DNA from: Chrysomallon squamiferum | Taxonomy: Eukaryota; Mollusca; Gastropoda; Neomphalida; Peltospiridae | Direction: 5' to 3' | Length of the DNA: 64,000 bases | Assembly (NCBI GenBank): GCA_012295275.1 | Contig: CM022667.1 | Location: 5,645,068-5,709,067 of the forward strand | In this document: in pieces, positions 50,267 to 63,928 of the stretch | How the letters are laid out: each line of letters begins with the position of its first letter | Position numbering within the stretch: the stretch's first letter is position 1 | Position numbers and translations under genes: made by a program | The notes under the pieces: model-generated | What the model saw: the letters and a program-made list of their open reading frames with translations, nothing else | What the model was told of the DNA's origin: nothing | The model's database searches: none

Positions 50267-52581
50267 TCAACCTGTGACTTGTGAGTTTTCATAGACAGTG
50301 AGTACAGAATATGGTGAGTCTTTTCTAGCTTCCAGTGATGAGTAATTGTCTGTAGTATCCGTGTTTCTGTCAGTATCTGAAACATATTCTTGATTATACA
50401 GTTACACAGAATATAATTATACTAGTAGTTGTAACAGTATAAAGAAGTAAAACAGTAAGTAACACAGTTTCTTCTCGCTGTACTAGAGATCACTAATAAT
50501 ATTTAAAATAATAACATGTGTTGTGTTATTTTATTTTGTTTGTTTGTTTGTTGTTGCTTTTTTAATTCTCACAAATTACATTTCATGAGCAAATTAAAAG
50601 CAATAAATGTTAATATAAAACATAAACAATGTATACTTCTACTGATCATTTTCCTTTAGTTCAAAAATATCAGCTAAATCATAAAAACAAATGAAGTGTA
50701 AACATTTATGTTTATTATTTTTTTTAATTTTATTTTTTTTGTAGATTTACCGCTTTATTCTTTACAACAATTACTGATCAAATCCTTTATATGTTAGTCA
50801 TATAATATTACAACAATAAAATAAGACTTTGTACTTTAGGTATGTCTCAGTTATTCTGAAAACAAAGAAAGCAGACACACAGCATGTCTCTGATTTAACA
50901 AGCAGCATCACAGAAACTCTTGAATCTTTTACACTTTGTATTTACATACTGACCTTGATTTTGTTGAAGATCGTCATACAGAGATGATTCCTGTACTCCA
51001 GTGTTAATCTGTCTGAAACAAACAAAACACTGAGAACTCGAGAATTATTGAATTTTGGTTTATTTAATATATTTCACATCTGTGTGTGTGTACGTGCATG
51101 AATACCTATGTGTGTATAGTTTTTCGTCCGTAATAATTTCTTTTCTTTTCCAAATACCCTTTTGACTAATTAGCATAATATCTATTTTTCAGTTAAAACG
51201 AAAACGACTTACACATTGTGTTTCTATTTCTTCCTTAAATTTTCATAGCTTACCTTGATGTGTACGTGTTCTCACTTTTAGACTTTTCTAAAATAAAAAA
51301 TAAATATTCAGAATATTAGAAATGCGAAATAAATCTTATTCATATATGTTTATATATGTTACTTCTTTATTTTGATAAAGAAAATTTATAATATTAAAAA
51401 TGTTGACAGCTCAAAGCAAAGAACATTATTCATTATTGGTTATACAAATTTTTTCAGTGTACTTGTAAAGTTTACCTTTTCTCTTCCAGCAGAAAAAGAA
51501 AACGATTGCCCCAATGAAAAGTTCTATTCCCAGTACTATTCCAATTCCAATACCAATTCCTGTTCCTAGTAAACTATTTTTTTCTTGCGAAAATTCTGAA
51601 TATTAAATAAATGAAAAAATATATTAGACATGTACAGTATTAGCTGAGATTTACTATGATAAGATGCAGATTACTTTTTATGTAAACAATTACAAACACA
51701 CCAGTATAGTTGTAAATTAATCACTTTTCAGATGAAGGTTCATTGTTGCACGAATCAGTTCAAAAACATGAATTCAGGTTGTTTTTTTATTACCATAGAT
51801 GAAAAGATGCTGTTCATTCGTTAAGGTTTTGAATCCAAATTCATTAAAAGCCAAAACTCGAATCAGATATCTGGTGTTTGGTTGTAAACTAGAAATCTCT
51901 GCTGTGTGATTTGTGTGAAGTCCTTTTTCACCAAACAGTTCAGTGAGATTTGTCCACTCAGATGTTGTGTCTGCTCGATACTGTACAAGAAATGTTTGTT
52001 GTGATCCTCCATTAAATTCTTCTGTCCAAGAAACTGACACTGAATGTGGACCAGTGATCCAAGTTCTCACATCAGAGGGAACAGTTGGAGGACCTTTGAG
52101 CTTAAATATGTTGACTGCATTTATAATTTTGCTTTGATAAATCTTTTCTGAAAATGTCCCATCTTGTGGCAAAGAGAATGAGGAAATGTTATCAAGGGTT
52201 TGAAAAAGAGATGCAAATGCTAAGCAATTAATAAATATTATCAGGCAGCTGAAAGTTACTGACTAGCTGACAGCAAAAACAAAATGATAATAAAATAAGA
52301 CAATTAAAACAAAACTATTATTTAGATTTTTTTCACTCAAGGCAGATAGCTAAACATTAAAAAGTGTAACACCAAAGAGTAAAATTAAGCTTGAAGCTGA
52401 AAAGTAAGAATCTGTTAATCGATTAAAACATGCAGCTGTTTAGTAGGTACTTCCGAAAACTATATAATAAAAATATATATTTAGTACGTATAAACAAAAT
52501 AATATATATAAAGTAAATAAATATTTTTCCTCTGACTATTAATATTGAACTTGATCAAAAGGAATTCATTTCTTGTTTTAA

Positions 52582-52615
<34 letters not shown>

Positions 52616-55600
52616 TACAAGTTTGATGTTTTTACCTTCTGCAGTAACACTTAGTTTTACAAAAAGATCTGTTCTTTTTTCCCTGTTTGACACAACCACC
52701 AGATACATTCCAAAATCTTCTTGTTTGACATTTGTCAGTTTATATTCACCAACAGCAGACACATTTGTAGTGAGTACAGGTTGTGTAGGTCTAAGACTTT
52801 TATTGTTTACATCTGTGAGTTTATACCAGGTAAATGTTGGAAATGGATTGGCAATCACAGAAATGTGTAGAGTTACATTTCCACCTTCTTCAGCAACAAA
52901 TTTGTTCTGAAATGTAACTCGATGATCCAGTCTTGGTGAACCTGAAAAAGTCAAATTAGTGATTACTGTTATCAGTAAGGACCATATTAAAACAAATATT
53001 TACTTATACAAATTTAACTCTATTATAACACTAATTTAACATGATATAAAATAGCAACACATAAAAATGACATTTTTTTTAATGTACTTATTGATTTTTG
53101 ACTTCTGTTAAACCACAATAAAGATGATTTCAAAATAACAAAGTATTTTCATTTTAATCTTTTATTAATTACACTGGAGCTGATTTAAATTACAAAAATA
53201 AAATGTGGAGGCTACTTTCTTATTATTTCTTTATGAATAATAACAAAAAAGACTACTAAAGCAAAAACACATAATTTGTTTTTCATTTTTGATTTCTTTT
53301 GAATGTTGTAGCTAAAATGACTGCAAGTTCAAAATTAAGGTGAATTACAAAAGGCTGAGAATATCAACTTTTAAAATATATATATACACACACACGCACA
53401 TAAATACACAGTCAAACACATTTTGAAGATGCCATGTTTATTCAATTTTATTCTTGGGATACTGAGAAAGAAGTGAGCTGTTACCCATTCTTAATGAATA
53501 AATCCAGACTTTAGTGTATGACATTTCCAAAACTAATGATCAAATGCAAGAAATAATGTAGCATTTCACATCAGATTTCAATAAGGTAAAACTTGATGTG
53601 ACATAGAATGACCCATATTTTAAGTGATATCTTTCAATATTATTAAACTAGTACAAATAATGTTACAGCATTACATACATGTAACATTAAGCTGCACACT
53701 TTGACTGACATCAGACTTGATGTTGTTTCCTGCTTCACAAGTGTAAAATCCTGTATCCAGACATCCAGCTTCATTCCAGCTGTACTCCACTGACTTGGAG
53801 TTTTTCACTTCTCGTAGAATGTGTGAGTTGTTTAACAGTTTGATGTGAGATGCTGGATTACTGTCAACGTCACATCTCAGAGACAAAGGAGTCAGTTCAT
53901 CAACTGTTATCTTTGTAGACTTAGAGTTTAAAGTGAAAGAAGTTATTGAAGTCTGATCTGTAACAAGTAAAAACACTGCAAAGTATTTTGTTAAATACAT
54001 TTCAACATTAAGTAACGAATATTTTGGCAGATCCAGTAGTTTTAATCATTCATACTGGGTTGTTAACAAATCATTAAATGTTTTTATATGTAACATGATA
54101 TGTTTAAAAACAATTTTAAAGTTCTCTTGAAAGTATATGTATTTATTTTAAAATGCAGAAAACAGTTTTACTTTTCACAGATTGTATTTCTGTATTAAGA
54201 ACCAAATCAATGCTTTGAAGGAGACTCTGAATTCAGGTGGCATTCTTGTTGTTTTAACTCTAAAAACCAGTGTTGAATTTTAGCAGATACAGAAGTATGT
54301 GGATGTCAGACAGTGAAGCAAATTTGAAAGAAAAGAATCAACTAATTGAAATGAATCATGTTTATAAAAAAATTGAAGTCCTTGAAGGAAAAGGATATGC
54401 AGTTAATGAATTGATGAAGAATGTTCTAGAGACAATGTAGTTAGAAACGGAGTCTACAAGATAACAACTGAAATTCTCCTGTGTAATATCAGACTGAAAT
54501 AGAAAAATAAATAAATATCATTTGAACACAACCTGAAAATAATTATGTATGTATGTATGTATGTATGTATGTATGCATAATTGGCTGTTTATACAGGCTG
54601 AAATAAAGCATAAGTCACTTTTAAATTATTTACATTTAACAGTGATTAACATATAGTAAATTTAATTCATCGACTGTTATCTTTGCAGACTGAGTCTAAA
54701 GTCAAAGATATTAATAAACCATGATCTGTAACAAATAAACCATTACTGAAAATAAAAATTATGTTTGATAGAAAATTCAGGTGAAACTCTTTTTAAAAGT
54801 GTCCAACAGGTGAACTGATTTATTTTGATGAAGAATTACAGAGCTAAAAGGATGATGTCTGAATTTAAAAATTGTTATAAGTTCCTCTTTGGTATGTTTC
54901 TGTCTTCGTCTTTTTTTTTTTCTTTTTTTTTCTTTTTTTTTTTTATCTTTGTAATATAACCAGCCTATATTTATTTATTCAATCACTTATTTATTTATTA
55001 CATTTTCTATGTTTTCAAGTCGGTAAACTCAACATTATTAGAAATGTATATCTCAGATAATATAAAAAGTTTAAAATAAGTAAAACTATTATAAATGTGT
55101 TCACATTATATTTCTGAATGTATTTGATTTTGATGAATCGTTCAGAATTGAATCTTTTGTCACCATTTTCCTGTCTTTATGTTTCCTTTTATCCAAATTT
55201 TTTCTTTCGGTTTTTTTCTTTTTAACTTGTATATATACAAGTTAAAAAGAAGAAAACGAAAGAAAAAACCTGGATCTACATATATATTCTTTTTCTTTTA
55301 ATAAGCTTTCCTGCTTTCGTTTTTAATGTGTATAAAATACAGTACTTTTATTCAAGAACATCATTCATACCTTTATTTATTTCTTTGTTAAACTAATATT
55401 AAAGTGCAAATATAAATCCTGTTTGAAAATCAAATTCTCTAAGTTTACTTACACTGAACATCCAATATAACAGTTTTGTTTTTTGACTTGTTTGTGTTTA
55501 CATTGGTGACAATACACACACAAACTCCAGCCTCTGTTCTGTGTATTTGTGTAAAAGAAAGTACAGCATCATTTATTTCCTTTGTCTGACACTTCCACTT

Positions 55601-58600
55601 GTAAGAGCAGACTTCATCACAGTCTGCCTCACACAAAACAGCCACGTTTTTACCTTCTACTACCTGTACTGGTGAACTTCTGTTCAGTTTAATATTTTCT
55701 GGACCAACTGAAAATACAGATAAATTAATTAATAATGATTGCTCTCAGTACTAAAATACTATACATTAATATATGTGTGTGTGTGTTCCCAAAGAAGAGA
55801 GAAATGTTTTATTTAAGGATGATGATGACAAAGAAAAGAAAACAACATACTTTGAATTGATTCATTTGTGTGTTATTTTATTTGTATTTTTATTTTTTAC
55901 CAATTTTAAGTAACAAAGTAAAATGCATAAAAAGGATTCAGCTACCAAGGATCTAGTACTGTTATTATTTGTAGCAGAGGAATACTCTATTAGAAAGTGG
56001 ACACATTTTGTTGTTCATTGAAAAATATTTTGTTTCAAAGTACGTGCATTTCTAAACAAAGAAGTATGTTATTATCCATTTCTCTAATAATCCTGTTTTA
56101 ATACAAATTAAACAAAAATCAGATTATTGCTGCTTCTGCAAACAACCTTGAACTTTTTGTTTTGCTTTGTAAATATCAAGCAAATTCAAAGAAACATCTA
56201 CAACTGTCAGTATGTAATCTTAATTAAATTCAGTTTGTGACGCAAGAAAACTGAAATATGCGAATATTTTTAACAATATTATTTTTTGTTTTATTTTGAA
56301 TGCAGCTATTACTGGTCGGTCATCTATCAACAACAACAACAACAACAATAATAATATAAAATAATTTGAAAACATACAAAAAATTAATTTAGATCAGTTA
56401 TAAATAAATACATTTCTAAGATTTTTTTAAATAAAACTCACAGTGTACTTTCAGAGTGAAACTTTTAGTGAGAGATTTGGCTGAGACTCTGTTAGTCACA
56501 GTACATGTGTACTTCTGTCCTGCCTGGTTTCTTCTCACATTTGTAACACTGAGCTCAGACCCTGACTCAGTCTGTTGATTGTTAAGAGACCAGGAAAACA
56601 AACATGGCGGCTTGCAGACAGCAACACAGTTTACATTCAAATCATTTCCTTCTTCAACATTTCCTGCAGAAGCCAGCTCTACACTGTCTGGCCCACCTAA
56701 GAATAAAATTAAAATAATAATAATAATAAAAAAGAATTCTGCTACTGCTACTAATAATAATAATGATAAAATTAAGCATGTGATCTTTTAATTTGCTAAA
56801 TATAACTTCCATTAATGACCATGTGTTAAGGTGTAAAATAAAAAAACATTAAAAAAACAATTTCCGCTTTTATAACAAAGAAATGTTTTCTAGAACTATG
56901 CTAATTTTTAATTTCAATGATGGTTTAACCTGAGACAAAAGTTGCGTTAGAAATGCGAGGTAGGACAAAGACCCCAGTTAGAAAACAATATAGGACAAAA
57001 GACACTCCATACTGTTTCTCATCTGAACTTTTGAATTGTTTCCATTCTGTTAAATCTGTCAAGATTTTATCATTAATATTTTCAATTTCCTTTTTTGGGA
57101 GTGACAATCTATATATTATTTATTTGCTTTCGGAAATTACAGTCTGTTTTCAAACATACATTATTTCATTATGCTTTGATATAACATGTCATTTGAAACT
57201 GTATCCTTAATCCTAATTATGATTATTACTAATTAATTATGTTGGTTAAACATATTAAATTGATAATCATGCCATTATTATTCTGATTTCGATAAAGAGA
57301 TGTAGTATGTATAATTTAAGCAGTTTGTAGCAGAGCTGTTTTTATCTTTGGGTGGGCAGTTTGTCAAACATTGTTTTCATGCTGTTTTTCTCTGGGGGCT
57401 TTTGTTCTACAAAAATCCACTGGGGAAGCTTATGTCCTACAAACTATTTAATCTTATCTATACACATCTCCTTTGAATTACACAATCACAGACAAACAAG
57501 ATTTTCAGAATGGCAGATTTTTTTAGCTGGAGCCACAGGTTTGTAGTCAAGAAAAGAAAAATAAACTATTTCACTGAAAACTAGCACTATTTGTAAATAA
57601 GAGATTATTAGGAAGTAGATCTAATCTTCTGAAATGCACCGTTAATTTTCTCATTATTTAATGTATTTCAACCTAGTAGTTAATAATACAAATTAAACTT
57701 AACACTAGCATAAACTAAACTATTAATAAACCTAAACTCTGATTATTCACCTGTGTTTGTTTGGTGATCAGCTGTTTTACTCCTGTACAGGTATTAATTA
57801 TATTGTACACCTAACTATTTTTTGATTCTTTAATAAAATAGCAAAATAAATATCAAGTGTTTATCAGCTGATACAATTTTCTTTTTTTCTTATCTTTGAT
57901 CTTCTTGCAGTATTTGAAATTTATCAAAGTGCAATTAATACGATAGCTAAAAAATTAAAACAATAATTAAGTAATTAATAAATAATAATAATAATAATAA
58001 TAATAATAGTAATAATAATAAATAACATTAAAATAATTATAAATAAAAAATGTCTTTCTTCCTTGTCCGTTTGATTGAAACTGTACAAAGAAATGTTCAT
58101 TGTTCAAAAATATGTACAATATAAATAACCAGTTATATGTACATTAACACTGCAGAAAGAAATAATGTTGACATTACACAGATGTATGTACATCAACATT
58201 GTATAAAGATATTTTCATTATAAAGTAAGCAATGTATTGGTCATTTCTCTTCAAAGCAAACAAAAAAATAACACATCAAAACAGTACATGACAGTCTATG
58301 ATTTTCAATTTTAATAAGGATAATAAAAATAAACATAATAAAGAAATCTTAAAACAAATTACATTAATAAAAAGTGTGATTCTTTCAGTATATTACAATT
58401 AAACTAAATTTGTGCTGCCAGTCAGATACACTAAATTTAATTGTTATATTTATCATTCACTGTTTCAGGGAATATAGTTAAAGTTTAAATTTGTTTATGA
58501 ACAGATTTTATTTACTTACTATAATTAACATCTTTGTTATAAAAATATAATTATTTACTTACTGCTCATTTCTAATCTCAGTGTGTTACTGGACATTCTA

Positions 58601-61475
58601 TCAGTATTCAGTTTACAAAACCAGTCTGCGACATCCTGATCTGAAACTTTGTTAATTGTCAGAGAATAATTCTTAGTGGTTGATAGTCTGCTGTTTGTCC
58701 CATCTCCACACTCTACAGAATAACTCTGACTGTCAGCTGGAGGATTAAATACAGAACACTGATCTAATTTCTGTTTGAGTGAAGCAAAACTCCCACTGCC
58801 ACCATCTTTATAAAATAGTATTAAGTCATCAAGATTCTCAGCACCTGACACTGTACAAGTCAAAGTAAACTGTTTGTCTTTGACTAAATGAGATGAAGAT
58901 CCAGACAAAGTCAGTGAAACACAATCTGTAAAATAAAAGATAAATTTGTTTCTTTTCAGTATATTTTTGTTCCTTTGTTTGTCAGTTTTTTTTTTACTTA
59001 ATTTTTATTTAATTTTTAATTCTAAGGATTCTTATTAACATTTTACTGCCTTTCATTTTTGTTTCACTAAATACATATTTTCTTTCATGATAATATTATT
59101 TTATTTGTAAGTGAAAATGTCATTGTTAAATAGCACATTCTGGTTGCTCTTAATAATTTTCCTTGAACATACAAAGATAAAAATTGATAAGAGATTTAGA
59201 ATTTGTATTTTTCTAATATAAAGTCATTTTCTAAATAACATTTCTTTTTTTTTTATCAGAATGAAAAGACGTGTATGAAACTTAAGACTTTATTTTTAAT
59301 GTTGCATTTCACTGAACCAAATCAGAGACACAGATTACAAGTACAAAGTGAAATGATCAGAAACTAGAAAACTTAAGTTGATGTTACTGACTAATGTAAA
59401 TGAATTTTAAAAGCAGATCTTTACAATTTATGTTTTAATGGGCACTGGTATTTAGTGGGAATAACCCAGTGGGGGTTGTCCCCCTTCATACAAATTATTT
59501 CCTTAAACAAAATCCTGTTGAAAAAAACAACAGCAAAAAAAAAAAAGTAAACAAATAAAATCAAACAAAATAAAATAATGTTAACAATAATAATAATAAT
59601 AAAGTAACCCTGGTTCGATATCTAAAATAACCAGATTTCTAGAATCACAGCTGTCACATTTGGAAGACAGATTTCAGTGAGATTTGCCAGAGTTCAGTTT
59701 GTGCACATTTTTGTTTTATTTTGTTTCTTCCTCTTCACCTTTTGCAGTTTGCTTTAAATATTTTTTTAAGAACTTTAATAGCAGTAACATTGAAAATTTT
59801 GGTGAAAGGGGTTTCAGATTTGTATTTCCTTCTGTGTTAAATTATTAATTACATTTTTTTATTAAAACAATCATTTTTCTATGAATTTAAAACATAATTA
59901 GTTTTATCAAATGGAACACATATACTTTTGAAAACAAAAAAAACCCTATTAACATATCACACTCTAAATTTAGATTTTTGTAAACAAGTCTGAGACAATT
60001 ATTTTTAATTTTATGTAAAAGATAAACTGAACATAACAGGATACAGTGACACTGAAACTCATATGTAACTAATTTCTACAGTGTCCTCTCATTTGTCACA
60101 CATCTGATAACAACACATCTCATGGCTGAGTGAACTGCTGACTGTATTGTCTCTACCTAGTACGGAATAATGGACTCATCTTCCTGTAGGTTATAGAGTC
60201 AGCTTAGGGAATAATTAAACAAACCCCTACTAACAACTGAACACAAACACTGAACAGATATTATGTTAACATCCATAACATTACACATTCAGACACAACA
60301 CAAAGCTAATATGAATGATACATGGAGCTCTAGGGCATATATTAGAGTGTTAGAGTACATATCAGTTTATACATGTGTGCAGCGAAGTTAAATTATAGTG
60401 GTTTGATTACTTAGTCACTAAGCTGTCTAGGGGAGACAATCCTTTCTAATGCCTGTGAATATATTTATCCCTAGACTATACACATTGATAATCAAACAAC
60501 AATTAAACTTTTATCTAAACTGTGCAATATCTTTAAAACCTTCTCTTTTAAATAATATTTTTAGACAATTAAGATGAAATAATAAGTAAAATATGTTTTG
60601 GTATTAATTATTAATTCTAATAGAATATCAAAAATGGCTTATATTTTTGTAAAGATTTTATCAGTAAAAATAAATAAATTATCAATGATGATAGACATAA
60701 AATTAAATATTTATTTGTTTTTCATGTTATTTTAGTCTTAAAAATAATAATAATAATAATAATAATCAAATCAAAAATTAAAATGTAAAAAAGTGTATCA
60801 AATCTTTTATAAATATCAGAAGTTTGTACTAATAAATAATTCTTTTCTGCAATTTGTGAATATTTTAAAAATTACTACATAACAATTAATTATTTAATAA
60901 CAGATAAAATGTTTTTAGCTAAATTATTTTCACAGGCAGAAGTATTAAATGTAATTATGTATTCATAATTTAAATGTGACCAAAATTATGCCTGGTTACT
61001 AACAGATGTTGCTGAATCCTACAAAACTCATATTTATCTCAAAATTAATAAATGTATCGAAAACTGTAATCAGAGAGGAATATGTCAGAGGATGTTACAG
61101 ATCAAATCAGATTTTAATTCTTACTTTTCAGAGGAATATCTTTAAACCTTGAAATAATTATAGAACATTTAATTAATAGTGTTAATCTTATTATTATTAT
61201 TATTTTAATATTAAATTAATTTTCAATTTCACATGTTCTACTTTAATTCCATACTTCAAAAAAAAAAAATAATTATAAAACAATAAATAAATAAATTAAG
61301 GAAAACGAGGTAGCTACTGTGAATGAGAATAAAAGTAAAATAATTTTCACAGCTGACAAGCAATCGAGACTGAGAGTCAAGAAGTTTTAACAGTTTCTGT
61401 AAATTTACCTGAATACGTGACACTGTTCAAGACGAACACCATAAAAATCAGTTTCTTATCAACCGTCGAAAACAT
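50267..61475 (-). CDS. Five-Ig + FN3 transmembrane receptor with ITAM-spaced tail (activating type)
   Basis: Eleven exons (minus): 61409-61475, 58563-58925, 56442-56696, 55453-55707, 53679-53957, 52636-52941, 51794-52093, 51476-51595, 51254-51287, 50954-51012, 50267-50376. This is 2148 bases, about 715 residues, fully open. Signal peptide from MFSTVDKKLIFMVFVLNSVT. Ig1 V-like (23-143) has CTVSGAENLDDL and WFC plus a second Cys pair (DQCSVF, VECGDG). Ig2 (144-228), Ig3 (229-313; extra Cys in GVCVCI), Ig4 (314-406), Ig5 (407-508; no canonical cysteines), FN3 (509-608). TM has GTGIGIGIGIVLGIELFIGA with a mid-membrane Glu, then CWKRK. Tail: YTS, SLYDDL (Tyr672), DNYSSL (Tyr691), SPYSVL (Tyr702), TVYENS (Tyr708). 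Tyr691 and Tyr702 form YxxL-x7-YxxL, the ITAM consensus that binds Syk-type tandem SH2 domains; SLYDDL and SPYSVL also fit the looser ITIM pattern. An activating role is inferred. It is the intact twin of the broken copy at 33.6-44.8 kb. Confidence 0.9.
55197..55270. repeat. Imperfect 74-bp palindrome
   Basis: The sequence is centred at 55233/55234 on AACTTGTATATATACAAGTT, with purine/pyrimidine arms extending to about 37 bases per side and few mismatches. The matching intron position in the sister copy (about 39628-39665) has only one arm. Confidence 0.85.
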
Positions 61476-63928
61476 AGTTTATTAATTATAAATACTGACA
61501 AAGTTTTAAATTAAAAATCTCCTTCTCACAACAACAAACGATGTTTTTTGCTGGCAGTTCACTTCCTGGTTTGTTTTTGTCAAAATGCATACATCTCTCC
61601 GGATTTAGTTAACGCAGTAACATCCGATTTTTCATCTGAAGTTTCTGAATTATGGTGAATAAATAGCTTGTGAGTCCTTGCTTTTTGTAACAGTTACATG
61701 TGATCTTTTGATACCAGAGACTAATTCAACGCGAACTGCCACTGTTTACATTACTGAATATGAAATCTAAAGTATTATCTGCACTGTGTGTAGTAGTACA
61801 AAGGCTTATGGCCCTTGAAGTGTATAAACTTGCACAGTTATTAGCGCTAAGAATTTGTTTCACTTATTGTGACTATTACAAAGTCGAACGCAACATGATT
61901 GTTTACCCTTACTTATTTATGTATTATTTCCATTTTATTTATTTATATATATATATATATATTCTTACTTTATTTTTCTTACTCGTAATGTAACTTACTT
62001 TATAAAAGTGAGCAGTAAAGTATGCTCTTCTTTTAGCCATACCAGGAATGTATAATTAAATTAAACACAAGACAACTTTTAAACATTTTGATTAATTACT
62101 AAGTGAACCTGTTGGAAATCAGTAGTGATATGAGACAATTGGTTATTCTTCTTTTTACTTACTTTTAAAAGTTAATAATTTATTAGTTACTGAACACGAG
62201 TGTTATTTCTGGTATAACTGGTCGGTCTTTGTTCAGATTAATGTTTGTAAACAGCTTAGTAAACATCACAGCACCCGAAATGTTACTTTGACATATTATG
62301 TAGAAATTGTTATAAAATAAAACACTTATAACATAGACATATATATTTAAAGGAGAAATGATTTAATTTGAATATATTATGTTTTTTTTTTTTTTTTTTT
62401 TTTTTTTTTTCAGCTTAGCACTCATATAATCTTAGTAGCTCACTTTTCTTCTTTTGTTTTTCTCTTTTCTCAGCGACTGTTAGGAGATTTCACAATTTAT
62501 GTGATGAGGGGGATTGGATAGAAAAGAAATTAACAAACTGACGGAGAACAAAACTTTTATTTGGCTACAATCACTTTATACAAATCAAAAACTAAAACTG
62601 CACAGTATTGGTTATAAAGCAAGTAATCAGTTTTCTCTGTTTTAGAATTCATAATTATTTTTATTTGGTAATCTTTATAAAATTATTGTTATACCAATTA
62701 TTCTTACTGTTATTATTATTTCGTATTTTTCTTGTTGTTTGTTTAGGTTTCGTTTAATATTAATATTAATCCATGAGCTAGACAATTGAAGCTGAATACC
62801 AAACTGGTGAACAGATCCAATGAAAATGTTTTGTTAGTGCAAATATCCGACATTAGCTGACATTTTTGACTGGTAGCGTTGTGACGTTTTTCCTACCTTC
62901 TTAGTAAATACGAATTTAAAAAATCAGAGTAATAGAATTTATTTATTTTTTTGTGATAAAATTTTAGCTATCTCTGAAATAAAAATAAAATGAAATGAAT
63001 GAAAAGAAAAAAAAAAGAAAAGGGTACAAAATAAAGAAAAGAAAAAAGTCAGAGTAAATGATTTCGGTAAACTAATTCAGTATAGATAAATGATTTCAAC
63101 ATATTTTATCTACCAGTGTGTTGTTTCAGGTATTTATTCTGTAAATGAAGTCTGGCGTTTATATATTAAACTAAACAAGGTTTTTACCCTCATATATATA
63201 TATATATTAATTCTTCATTTCTTGTTTTCATCATCATCAGTATTTTTTCTTGAAATAAATTATGGTAATTTAAAAAGAAAAGTATATATATATGTTCTTT
63301 TAATCAGAAGAAAAACTTTTATGAAAATATACCAGAATAAACTGAAATTTAGATAAAAAAGCAATTAATGTTAAAACTGAATCACAGTGAAACACTCTGT
63401 GTATATGCATGAAAAGGAGTGATTATTCAACAAATAAATAAGCAAATAAAAATAATCATCGAATGTTATGAAAACAAAAACAAAGAGTACGTTTGTTAGA
63501 GGAAATAGTTCTCTTTATTACTGTATACGGTGCATGCTCCTTTGAACAAAACTGCATGTTCACTTAGCCAGGAGAAGATGGCAATTTTCAGCTGATTTAG
63601 GCTTTTCAAAATTGTAGAAGAAGAAAAAAGGAAGACAAAATGTCAATTATTATAACAGTACCCTGATTTAAACAAGATATATTAAAACTGAATTGAAATG
63701 GAAAGGACATAAACACCTTACCTGTCAGTATTTAGTGATTTTATAAAAGAAAGTTCATGTACTTATACAACCTTATTTAACAAAATAAATAAATAAAAAA
63801 GTGACATATAAGCTAATCTGAACAAAAAAAACTTAAAATAAAAAATGCAATTAATAAATAAATAAGTAAAATAAAATAATAGTAAAATAAACAAAAAAAA
63901 TGAACAACACAAAGAGATATATCTAGTT
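61476..63928. other. 5' flank of the intact receptor and spacer to the next copy
   Basis: The sequence to about 62.6 kb matches 44.8-46.4 kb. An ACTTCCTGGTTTGTTT stretch at about 61561 is a candidate promoter element. A poly-T run lies at about 62383-62411 and TA runs occur near 61940 and 63200. No exon is seen before the last exon of the next paralogue at 63929. Confidence 0.5.

Noticed and set aside
51943-52137. Plus-strand frame MRFVHSDVVSARYC..., also at 3904, 27595 and 36096
   Set aside because: It recurs only opposite the FN3 exon in every copy, so it is an antisense shadow of conserved coding sequence.
52623-52910. Open frame on the plus strand opposite the Ig5 exon, also at 36872
   Set aside because: Antisense shadow of the Ig5 exon; the sense reading has splice sites and domain features.
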